A DNA stretch of 64,000 nucleotides, taken from Campylobacter sp. VBCF_01 NA2. Its GTDB lineage: Bacteria; Campylobacterota; Campylobacteria; Campylobacterales; Campylobacteraceae. The stretch covers positions 1,477,288-1,541,287 of the forward strand of contig NZ_CP115607.1 of assembly GCF_027797205.1 (NCBI RefSeq). The letters are read 5' to 3'. The position numbers were made by a program, and so were the translations under genes. Positions 26,550 to 33,772 of this stretch are shown here, piece after piece. The first letter of the stretch is position 1; each line of letters begins with the position of its first letter. The notes beneath the pieces were generated by a model. It worked only from the letters and a program-made list of their open reading frames with translations. It was not told where the DNA came from and did no database searches.

Positions 26550-27314
26550 TTAAAAATAGATTTTTTCAACATTATCAATGTTTATGTTGTGTAAATTTAA
26601 AAAATATTCTTTAACTTCGCTATATTTACTGTGGTTACAAATTATTAAAGAATAGTATTGTGGTAAAAAATTACCAGCACTATACGGTATAAAATATGGC
26701 TCAGATAGTGCTATTTTTGGAAAGATTGTAAAAAATCTATCACCTTTTTTACCAATGATTATATAAAGAATAAAATTTGCCAATATAAAGCCAAACAAGC
26801 CAAATATTAAAAATCCTAAAAACCACAAAAAAGACATACTAATAGACATAATCAGAGCACATATAGCAAAAATACCAAATTTTACTTTATAATTTTCATT
26901 GCGTATAGAATAAACAGTAAAAGGCTTATAAATATTTTCTTTAATATCTTTTAATTCCACAATTCTTTTTAATTCTGAATTATTAAAAAAAATAGTTTTT
27001 TCATAAAATTCAACAACGGAATTTTTTATTAAAATTTTATTCTTAGAAGGTTTATTAAATATAAATACAGCAAGAAAAATCAACAATACCATACCAAATA
27101 TTATTGCATTTACAAAAATTATATCAATAATGTCTTCGTTATCAAATATTGCATTGATATTTGTTGGTATAGAAACGCCAAATAAAAATGGGACAAGCAA
27201 AATGACAGCATTATGTAAAACTTCATAATCGTATAATTCAATCGGTTCTTTGTCATAATCCCTCAAATTCTTATTTTTATTAAAAATATCGTTTTTGAAA
27301 TTTCTGTTTTCCAA
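26550..27314 (-). CDS. Hypothetical four-helix membrane protein
   Basis: A 254-residue protein of unknown function. Two pairs of hydrophobic segments are visible: about 33-52 and 65-88, then about 146-165 and 166-188. They are separated by a polar loop of some 55 residues, with a polar C-terminal domain of about 65 residues. Start is TTG at 27314 with AAAGGATT 7 nt before it. Composition is strikingly rich in Asn, Ile, Lys and Phe and poorer in G+C than its neighbours, which suggests recent acquisition. It lies directly beside a tRNA cluster and shares a transcript with a 41-residue protein. It may be an accessory pair, for example toxin- or immunity-like, but there is no motif to prove it. 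Confidence 0.6.
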   Translation of the reverse strand: MENRNFKNDIFNKNKNLRDYDKEPIELYDYEVLHNAVILLVPFLFGVSIPTNINAIFDNEDIIDIIFVNAIIFGMVLLIFLAVFIFNKPSKNKILIKNSVVEFYEKTIFFNNSELKRIVELKDIKENIYKPFTVYSIRNENYKVKFGIFAICALIMSISMSFLWFLGFLIFGLFGFILANFILYIIIGKKGDRFFTIFPKIALSEPYFIPYSAGNFLPQYYSLIICNHSKYSEVKEYFLNLHNINIDNVEKIYF

Positions 27315-27376
27315 ATTTAATCCTTTTATAAAATCTCGGTCAGTATCTGTGATACTGAAATTTTAAATTTTATAAA

Positions 27377-28009
27377 TCAGATGTTTTTAAAAGAGTTTAT
27401 CAAAATTTTCATCAAGCTCAAACCTCGTGAGCGGTGCGAAATTTCGCCCTTAATCCGCGCTGGAAGCTCGCCTATGGTTTTGCCCAAATCGCCATCTCCA
27501 AGCTCTTCGTAGCGACGCGGAATAAACATAAAATCATACCCAAACCCATTTTCCCCGCGCTCTTCGCAAATCACTTCGCCGTGCATAAATCCGTGCGTGC
27601 AGTATTCACCAAAGTGCGATTTCAGCGCGATTGCAGCCACATAGTGCGCCCCTGAGCTATGCACGCCACGCGCGATTAGCTCGCTAGCTAGTTTCGCGCG
27701 ATTGCTAGCGTCCGTCGCGCCCTCGCCACTAAATCTGGCCGAATAAATCCCAGGCGCGCCACCTAAAATATCCACGCAAATCCCGCTATCATCGCTCATC
27801 ACGAGATATTCGCGGTGCAGGTCTCGCGCTAGTAGCCTCTCATAGACCGCGCGCACCTTTATCAGCGCATTTTCTTTGAAACTCTTGCCGTCTTCAATGA
27901 TTTCAAAAGGCTCCAAAACCTCGCCAAGCCCGTAAATTTCGTCATTTTTGAAAAATTCTCTAATCTCGTTGAGCTTATCTTTGTTGCCAGTGGCTACTAA
28001 AATTTTCAT
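27377..28009 (-). CDS. rdgB: XTP/dITP diphosphatase
   Basis: House-cleaning pyrophosphatase that removes ITP, XTP and dITP from nucleotide pools. It has 210 residues from the chosen start MKILVATGNKDKLNEIREFF. VMSDDSGICVDILGGAPGIYSARFSGEGA and GFGYDFMFIP are the active-site and substrate motifs; SHRSRGL ends the family domain. The AAGGATT site fits the start at 28009 better than an open extension to 28078. It is divergent from the MFS gene. Confidence 0.93.
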   Translation of the reverse strand: MKILVATGNKDKLNEIREFFKNDEIYGLGEVLEPFEIIEDGKSFKENALIKVRAVYERLLARDLHREYLVMSDDSGICVDILGGAPGIYSARFSGEGATDASNRAKLASELIARGVHSSGAHYVAAIALKSHFGEYCTHGFMHGEVICEERGENGFGYDFMFIPRRYEELGDGDLGKTIGELPARIKGEISHRSRGLSLMKILINSFKNI

Positions 28010-28099
28010 ATCAAATCCTTGCGTAAAAACGCTTATTTTATCCAAATTTGACAAAATTTTAGCTACAATCACGGACAAAAATAATCTTTAAGGCTTTCG

Positions 28100-29413
28100 A
28101 TGTTAAATACAATTTTGCCACTTAGTTTTATCGCAGCGACCCGCTTTTTTGGGCTTTTTATCCTGCTTCCGGTGCTTAGCTACTATGCTTTGGAGCTTCG
28201 CGGTGCCAATGAAAAACTAGTCGGCGTTTTAATCGGCGTGTATGCGATTATGCAAATGCTCTTGCAGACCCCATTTGGCGCGCTTAGCGATAAAATCGGG
28301 CGCAAAAACACTATCGCAATCGGACTTGTGATTTTTATCGCAGGATCTGTGTTTTGCGCCTTTGCTAGCGACATTTACACTATGATTTTGGGGCGATTTG
28401 TGCAGGGTTGTGGGGCTATCGGAGCTGTGGCTACGGCGCTGATTAGCGATTTTACCACGGAAGAAAACAGAGGCAAGGCAATGGCGATAATGGGCGCGAT
28501 GATAGGCTGTGCCTTTGGCGCGGCGATGATTTTAAGCCCGGTTTTGAGCGCGAAATTTGGGCTGGCAAGCCTTTTTTGGCTAAGTGTCATTTTGACGATT
28601 TTTTGCCTGATTTTGCTTTTTTCTCTCGTGCCAGCTGAACCCAAAATTCGCTCCAAAATGCCCAAAAAATCCTCACTCGCGCTTTTGCGAGATAAAAATT
28701 TATCCTTGCTAAATTTAAGCAATTTTTTCCAAAAAGCCTTTATGACGACCGCATTTTTCCTAATCCCCATAATGCTTCACTCTAAATTTGGCTTTGCGCA
28801 AGACGAATTTATCAAAGTCTATGGCATAGCTATGATTTTTGGCTTTTTGGCTATGGGCGCAAGTGGCGCAATTGGCGAAAAACGCGGACTTTCAAAGCAA
28901 ATTTTGCTTCTTGGAATTTTATTTTTTATTGTTTCGTATTTGATTTTTGCTTTTGCAAACAACCCTTATTTTTTTATTTTTGGCGTGATTATATTTTTCG
29001 CCGGATTTAACGCGCACGAGCCCATTATGCAGAGCCTTGCGTCGAAATTCGCCAAAACCGCAAACCGCGGCGAAGCACTTGGAATTTTCACTTCGTTTGG
29101 GTTTTTTGGCAGTTTTATCGGGGGCGTGTGTGGCGGAGTGGCGTATGGCTGGGTCGGTATTTTGGGTATCGGGCTAGTCGTGGCAGTGCTTGGGGCGGTG
29201 TGGTTTGCGATGATTTTATCACTGCCAAATCCGAAAATTTTTAAAAATTTATATTTTGATAAAGCACTAAATTTCGATTTTAGCGCCATTAGCGGACAGG
29301 CTGGGATTGTCGAAATTTACGAAAACGGCGAGAATTTCGTCGTCAAATACAACTCAAAAATCATAAGCACAGAAGAGATTAAAAATTTGCTAGGAGCCAC
29401 CGATGCAGTTTGA
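28100..29413 (+). CDS. MFS transporter with C-terminal YAM-like domain
   Basis: A 437-residue major facilitator with twelve predicted helices. The loop 2-3 motif is GALSDKIGRKNTIAIG (about 60-75). After the last helix (about 375) comes a soluble tail of some 60 residues (SGQAGIVEIYENGENFVVKYNSK), resembling the ferredoxin-like YAM domain of E. coli YajR. It is probably a drug or metabolite proton antiporter; substrate unknown. Its end overlaps moeA by 11 nt. Confidence 0.85.
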   Translation: MLNTILPLSFIAATRFFGLFILLPVLSYYALELRGANEKLVGVLIGVYAIMQMLLQTPFGALSDKIGRKNTIAIGLVIFIAGSVFCAFASDIYTMILGRFVQGCGAIGAVATALISDFTTEENRGKAMAIMGAMIGCAFGAAMILSPVLSAKFGLASLFWLSVILTIFCLILLFSLVPAEPKIRSKMPKKSSLALLRDKNLSLLNLSNFFQKAFMTTAFFLIPIMLHSKFGFAQDEFIKVYGIAMIFGFLAMGASGAIGEKRGLSKQILLLGILFFIVSYLIFAFANNPYFFIFGVIIFFAGFNAHEPIMQSLASKFAKTANRGEALGIFTSFGFFGSFIGGVCGGVAYGWVGILGIGLVVAVLGAVWFAMILSLPNPKIFKNLYFDKALNFDFSAISGQAGIVEIYENGENFVVKYNSKIISTEEIKNLLGATDAV

Positions 29414-30602
29414 GAGTTTGCAAAGCGCGGTTGCGAGGTTTAAAGCCAGCGTCGCGCCCGAGAAAAAGAGCGAAATTTTGCCCCTAAACGAGGCTTTGGG
29501 GAGAATTTTAGCCGATGAAATTCGCGCACCATTTGCCAAGCCAGCGCACCCTACCGCCTCCATGGACGGATACGCACTAAATAGCGCAAATTTGGCGTGC
29601 GGGGCGAAATTTAAGGTCATCTCGCAAACTCCTGCTGGAAGCATGCCAATGTCTTCCCCGAAATCTGGCGAGTGCGTCAAAACCTTCACAGGAGCGATTA
29701 TGGCGGAGGGTGCGGATACTCTCGTGCCTGTGGAAAATGTCAGTGTCTGCGACGATGAAATCATAATCGACAATCCTGTGCCTGCTGGCTTTGCCGTGCG
29801 AAAAATCGGTGAGAGCTACGAAAAGGGCGAGGTTTTACTAAGCGCAAACTCACGGCTAAATTTTGCAAGCATTGCGCTTTTGGCTGAGCTTGGCATGGCT
29901 AGTGTGGCAGTGTTTGCGCGCCCAAAAGTCGCTATAATCGCCACTGGAAGCGAAATCAAACGCCCGGGCGAGAGCTTAGAAAACGAGGCGCAAATTTATA
30001 GCTCAAACAACTTCGCGCTTTTAAATTTGGCGCGTGCAATGGGGTTTGAAGTGGTGAGCGAGCAAATCATCAGCGACGATAAAGACGCCCTAAAAAGCGC
30101 GCTCTTTGGCGCACTCACGCGCGCTGATATCGTAATTACAAGTGGCGGAGTGAGCATGGGGGATTATGATTTTATGAAGGCTTTGGTGAGGGAGAATTTC
30201 GAAATCCTAGTCGATAAAATCGCCATAAAACCGGGGCGCCATGTAAAAATCGCCAAATTTGGCGAGAAATTTATCTTCGCGCTGCCTGGATTTCCGCTTT
30301 CTAGCATTGTTACTGGGTTTTTGTTTTTGCGTGCGTTTTTGAGCGCGAAATTTGGGCTTGATGACGGGTGCGAGAGTAGCGCGATTTTAAGCAACGATTA
30401 TGCGAAAAAATCGCCGTTTTTGGAGTTTGCACTTGGCGATATCAGCGTCCAAAATGGGCAAATTTTTATCTCTACTGCGGGTAAAAAGCAAGGATCTAGC
30501 GCGATTTTGAATAATTTTGGCCCAAATTCTGCCCTTCTAATCGCAGAGCAAAATTTAAGCGCAAATTCTGTGGTGAAAATTTTGCAAATCCCAAGGTGGT
30601 GA
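29403..30602 (+). CDS. moeA: Molybdopterin molybdotransferase
   Basis: Inserts molybdenum into adenylylated molybdopterin, needed for enzymes such as nitrate reductase and formate dehydrogenase. It has 399 residues. Typical motifs are HPTASMDGYAL (about 45), PAGSMPMSSPKSGECVKTFTGAI, IATGSEIKRPGE, TSGGVSMGDYDFMK and KPGRHVKIAKFGEKFIFALPGFPLS. The start lies within the end of the MFS gene with GGAG 6 nt before it. No other mo- genes are in the window. Confidence 0.95.
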   Translation: MQFESLQSAVARFKASVAPEKKSEILPLNEALGRILADEIRAPFAKPAHPTASMDGYALNSANLACGAKFKVISQTPAGSMPMSSPKSGECVKTFTGAIMAEGADTLVPVENVSVCDDEIIIDNPVPAGFAVRKIGESYEKGEVLLSANSRLNFASIALLAELGMASVAVFARPKVAIIATGSEIKRPGESLENEAQIYSSNNFALLNLARAMGFEVVSEQIISDDKDALKSALFGALTRADIVITSGGVSMGDYDFMKALVRENFEILVDKIAIKPGRHVKIAKFGEKFIFALPGFPLSSIVTGFLFLRAFLSAKFGLDDGCESSAILSNDYAKKSPFLEFALGDISVQNGQIFISTAGKKQGSSAILNNFGPNSALLIAEQNLSANSVVKILQIPRW

Positions 30603-30678
30603 GGTTTGGAAAAAAATAAAATTTTTAAAAATTAGGCTAAATTTTGAAAATTTAAATTTTTTCAATCAAACTAAAATT

Positions 30679-31485
30679 TTAAATTTTACCGCCTAGAAGC
30701 ATAAAAATCGCAATACCAAGAGCTAAAACTGAAACAATTAACGAAACTATGCTTATCAAACCATTGTTTTTAAGCTTAGATATTTCGCTTTCGAGCTTGG
30801 CTATTTGCCTGCTTTGTTCGGTGTCTAGGCTATCTTTTTCATCAAGTCTTGTTTTATTTGAGCTGATATTTATGGCATTTGCTCTTATATCTTTACTCTG
30901 TTTATCATCAAGCATATCTTTTTCATCAAGGCGTTTTGAATTTTGAAACACTTGTTTTCTTGTATCCTCAATTTTTTCTTCATTAGCTTTTAATCTAGCA
31001 ACATGTTTCTTGCTACTCTCAATGATACTTATAACGCTTTGTTTAGATTGTTCGCTGAGTTCTAAAATTCTACCATCGCGCGTCGTAAAACCATCAGTTA
31101 GCATACCGCCCATTGTATCTATCATATACTCTGTATATTTTATAGAACCACAAGTAAGCCCAATAGAGCTTTGCACTATATTGGCTAACTCGCGAGTTGC
31201 TTCTGCATTTAGCTCGTTCATATCAGCAAGTAACTCGTCTCTTTTTTTACTACCATCATCCATTATGCCAAATGTAGCTTTATTTCCAATAAATCTAAAA
31301 AACCCACCGGTATCTTTACTGCGCCTAGATAAAGAACGAATTTCATCTAATTTTTCATCTATATTATGCAATTTTGCAAAGATATTTTGCTCTATAAATT
31401 CATTAACTTTGGCTTGTATCTCATCATTGCTTACCCCGTTTTTTATAGCCTGTTCTATTATAGTAACCGCTTTGTTGTTTTCCAT
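30679..31485 (-). CDS. Coiled-coil, tail-anchored protein of the HNH-membrane module
   Basis: A 268-residue protein I do not recognise. Residues 1-60 are helical. A conserved-looking middle segment follows (FRFIGNKATFGIMDDGSKKR, then ELANIVQSSIGLTCGSIKYTEYMIDTMGG). A coiled coil then contains a near-repeat, RLDEKDMLDDKQSKDI and RLDEKDSLDTEQSRQI, about 28 residues apart. It ends in one hydrophobic segment (ISIVSLIVSVLALGIAIFMLL, about 243-263) with only four residues after it, so it is probably C-terminally membrane-anchored. AAGGAT precedes the ATG. It starts 13 nt after the HNH-like gene and is surely co-transcribed. A sensor or adaptor role is inference. Confidence 0.65.
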   Translation of the reverse strand: MENNKAVTIIEQAIKNGVSNDEIQAKVNEFIEQNIFAKLHNIDEKLDEIRSLSRRSKDTGGFFRFIGNKATFGIMDDGSKKRDELLADMNELNAEATRELANIVQSSIGLTCGSIKYTEYMIDTMGGMLTDGFTTRDGRILELSEQSKQSVISIIESSKKHVARLKANEEKIEDTRKQVFQNSKRLDEKDMLDDKQSKDIRANAINISSNKTRLDEKDSLDTEQSRQIAKLESEISKLKNNGLISIVSLIVSVLALGIAIFMLLGGKI

Positions 31486-31498
31486 TTTTTATCCTTAT

Positions 31499-33208
31499 TT
31501 ATAAATTTTCTAACTCACTAAGAGCATTATTAATCTCATCAAAATTTGATTTTATTTTATTTGAAGTTTTTTCGTCGCTTTGTCTTATCCTTTCTTTGGC
31601 TGTTTCAAGTGTTTGCTTGGAGTGAAGTGTGCTATCTAATAGCGTCTTATACCCATCGCCTAAGACAAACCAGCTTTGTGCTATGCTAAGCTGAACCACT
31701 TCACCACTTTTTGCCATTAACTGAAATTTGAGTTTTGATTGTTTAGCGTTTGAACGAAATTTATCCATATAATAAAGCACGATAGTAGTTAAAAGTCCGC
31801 CAAGTAACGCACTTATTGTTACCGAAAGGGCACTACCTACTGTGCCATGCTCCGAAAAAGGCAAAGGCAGAGCCATTATGGCATTTAGCCCCGGCACACT
31901 TGCTAAAAGCGAGTCGATCCCAGCAGAAAGCCCAAGCGAAGCCCCGCCTATAATGCCTGTAATCAAAATTTTAAAAGCTTCATAATAAACATCGTCTTTA
32001 TCTACATTTTCTGGCGGATTTACTATCATTTTAATAGCCTGAACTAGCGAAACAAAACCGGCTCTAATTATGCTGACTATTTTTTTGAGCGTTGTAGTAA
32101 CGAGATTGATTGCAAAGACTAGCAAATTTGAAAAAAATGCCGTTATAGCACCTTCAAGTGAGCCTTTTAATATATCTTTCCATTTGGCTTTGATATTTTC
32201 CCAAATTTCGCCAAGACGAGTTTTGAAACGCTTCGAAATTTCAGAAAAACTCTCATCGCCAAAATTTTTAAGCGTTATTTTTATTTCATCGATTGTAGCT
32301 TCGATAAATTCCCTAAGTATGAGCGCAAACACAGAATACACAGCCATTTTAACAGCATCTTTTCCACCTGTTATAGCAAGTTCTTTTCCGTCTTTTTTGA
32401 CTTGGGCTTTGAATTTTTCCATATTTACGAATTTACGAGCCTCTTTATCTTTTTCGAGTGCAACCTTTTCATCCAAGCCAAAGTGTTCCGCGTTTGTTTT
32501 GCCGTCATCATTTCGTTTTTGTTTTATCCAATCTTTCATTTTTTTATTGCCTTTTGACTGATTTGGGCTATTTTTTACGGCAGCTAGATTTATCTTGTTT
32601 GTAGCTATTTTGGCTCTTTGCTCTGGTGTCATATATAAATTTAGTGCTGGGTCAAATTCTATTTCGTGAGCTGAGACAATATGGTCGATATTTGTATCGT
32701 TTCTCGAAATTTTACCGCTTCCATACTCGCAATCAATCGTATCGTTATTTGCAAATAGTTCGTTTTTCATTTTATCTAAACCATTATCGTAACCCCTATC
32801 TTTTCGCAAACCTTTACCTTTTTTGCTCCATATCTTTTCTTTATTGTTTTCCCATTCTTCGTATTTTTTTCTATCTTCGTCGTTTGCCGTTATACCTTGT
32901 TTGAAATTATGGGTTGTTGTTACGCTACCGCCGTCTTTGCTGGATATTACAAGACTAGCAAGTCCAAATTGTGAAGTGATTGTATTGATTGCATTTTCTT
33001 TGCAAAGTTCGAGCAACTTTGCACTATCGCCTTGCGATAGTTTATCTTTTAATTCGTTTAATTCAGTTATTGCTATTTCTAGCTCACCGCTTAACCGAAT
33101 TCTAAGCGCGTCATAATCGAAGCCAGCTACTCTCTCTCTCTCTCTCTCGATTTCAAAAATAGAATTGTCGCTTAATTTTTCATCAAGCCAATCAATTTGT
33201 TTTTCCAT
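31499..33208 (-). CDS. Membrane protein with N-terminal HNH-nuclease-like motif
   Basis: A 569-residue protein without a family I can name. After an N-terminal helical region comes IDHIVSAHEIEFD (Asp175-His176), then INLAAVKNSPNQSKGN (Asn207, Asn216, Lys219). This D-H ... N ... N-x-x-K-G spacing is that of HNH/beta-beta-alpha-metal nucleases. Lys/Asp-rich stretches surround it. From about residue 265 to 490 there are several hydrophobic segments (AVYSVFALIL, SNLLVFAINLVTT, GIIGGASLGLSAGI, SALLGGLLTTIVLYYM), followed by a helical C-terminus. The coding strand has a 19-nt GA tract at codons 21-27. GGAG precedes the ATG. Anti-phage defence or toxin action is a hypothesis. Confidence 0.65.
   Translation of the reverse strand: MEKQIDWLDEKLSDNSIFEIERERERVAGFDYDALRIRLSGELEIAITELNELKDKLSQGDSAKLLELCKENAINTITSQFGLASLVISSKDGGSVTTTHNFKQGITANDEDRKKYEEWENNKEKIWSKKGKGLRKDRGYDNGLDKMKNELFANNDTIDCEYGSGKISRNDTNIDHIVSAHEIEFDPALNLYMTPEQRAKIATNKINLAAVKNSPNQSKGNKKMKDWIKQKRNDDGKTNAEHFGLDEKVALEKDKEARKFVNMEKFKAQVKKDGKELAITGGKDAVKMAVYSVFALILREFIEATIDEIKITLKNFGDESFSEISKRFKTRLGEIWENIKAKWKDILKGSLEGAITAFFSNLLVFAINLVTTTLKKIVSIIRAGFVSLVQAIKMIVNPPENVDKDDVYYEAFKILITGIIGGASLGLSAGIDSLLASVPGLNAIMALPLPFSEHGTVGSALSVTISALLGGLLTTIVLYYMDKFRSNAKQSKLKFQLMAKSGEVVQLSIAQSWFVLGDGYKTLLDSTLHSKQTLETAKERIRQSDEKTSNKIKSNFDEINNALSELENL
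33130..33148 (-). repeat. GA dinucleotide microsatellite inside the HNH-like gene
   Basis: Nineteen bases of alternating G and A on the coding strand (CT repeats on the plus strand), encoding Glu-Arg repeats at residues 21-26. Gain or loss of one unit would shift the frame about 60 nt after the start codon, the classic position of a phase-variation tract. Confidence 0.85.
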
Positions 33209-33250
33209 TTATGCTCCAAATTCAATAAGAAATTTTAAAAATATATAACA

Positions 33251-33282
33251 AAATCTCTAAATTCTAGCGAATTTAGAGATTT
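33251..33282 (-). terminator. Terminator of the carbonic anhydrase-mscS operon
   Basis: AAATCTCTAAATTC and GAATTTAGAGATTT form a perfect 14-bp stem with a 4-nt loop just after the stop of the minus-strand 105-residue gene. A T-rich stretch follows on that strand. The promoter of the HNH-like gene must lie between this hairpin and 33208. Confidence 0.65.
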
Positions 33283-33287
33283 CAAAT

Positions 33288-33605
33288 TTACAAATCCGCT
33301 AGTTTGCAACTAGAAGTTATCGCAAATTTGGTCAAAAATGCCTTGTTTTCGCGATCGATCCTGCGAAGCTCGTCGATTTGAGCTGGGTCGTATTCGTGCG
33401 CAAAATCAAGGTCTTCTAGCGGAAATAGCGCCTTTTCAAGCTCCTTGCTCAAAGCCTTTATGCGCGCGCCGTCTTTGCAAGCTTCGAGCGATTTATGCAA
33501 ATCTTGCATGATTTGTTCTGCCTTTTGGGGCGCGACCTTCATCGGCGTAAATTCCGCACCAAAAACGCAGGCGCAAAACGCGCAAATTAAAGCGATTTTT
33601 CTCAT
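33288..33605 (-). CDS. Small secreted hypothetical protein
   Basis: A 105-residue protein with a clear signal peptide (KIALICAFCACVFGA, cleavage near residue 17). The mature part is helical (QKAEQIMQDLHKSLEACKDGARIKALSKELEKAL). It has two cysteines, in LEACKDG and SSCKLADL, that could form a disulfide. Its ATG shares one base with the stop of the acidic miniprotein gene (TAATG), so it is the last gene of the carbonic anhydrase-mscS operon. No family is recognised; a periplasmic role is inferred from the signal peptide. Confidence 0.65.
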   Translation of the reverse strand: MRKIALICAFCACVFGAEFTPMKVAPQKAEQIMQDLHKSLEACKDGARIKALSKELEKALFPLEDLDFAHEYDPAQIDELRRIDRENKAFLTKFAITSSCKLADL

Positions 33606-33772
33606 TAGTAATCATCTCCGTCGATGTTGTTGTAGTTTAACCCCTCGCCATCATCATAGCTATAATCGTCCTCGTCATAAGCGTAGTTATAGCCCTCTTC
33701 GCCCTCGATTATATCCTCATCGTAATCGTCCAAATCCTCGTATTCTTCGAAGTCTTCGTCAAACTCTCTCAT
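33605..33772 (-). CDS. Highly acidic, tyrosine-rich miniprotein (55 aa)
   Basis: Start chosen at MREFDEDFEEYEDLDDYDED (33772), with AAGGAGG 5 nt before it; a second ATG directly upstream is equally open. Nearly half of the residues are Asp or Glu (26 of 55), nine are Tyr, and only one is basic. It overlaps the end of mscS by 14 nt and the next gene by 1 nt, a position that argues for real translation. It must be largely disordered. Cation binding or a tether for the channel tail are possibilities only. Confidence 0.55.
   Translation of the reverse strand: MREFDEDFEEYEDLDDYDEDIIEGEEGYNYAYDEDDYSYDDGEGLNYNNIDGDDY

Noticed and set aside
31499..33208. Calling the HNH-like protein a restriction enzyme
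   Set aside because: No methyltransferase or specificity gene is nearby and the long membrane part is unlike restriction endonucleases.
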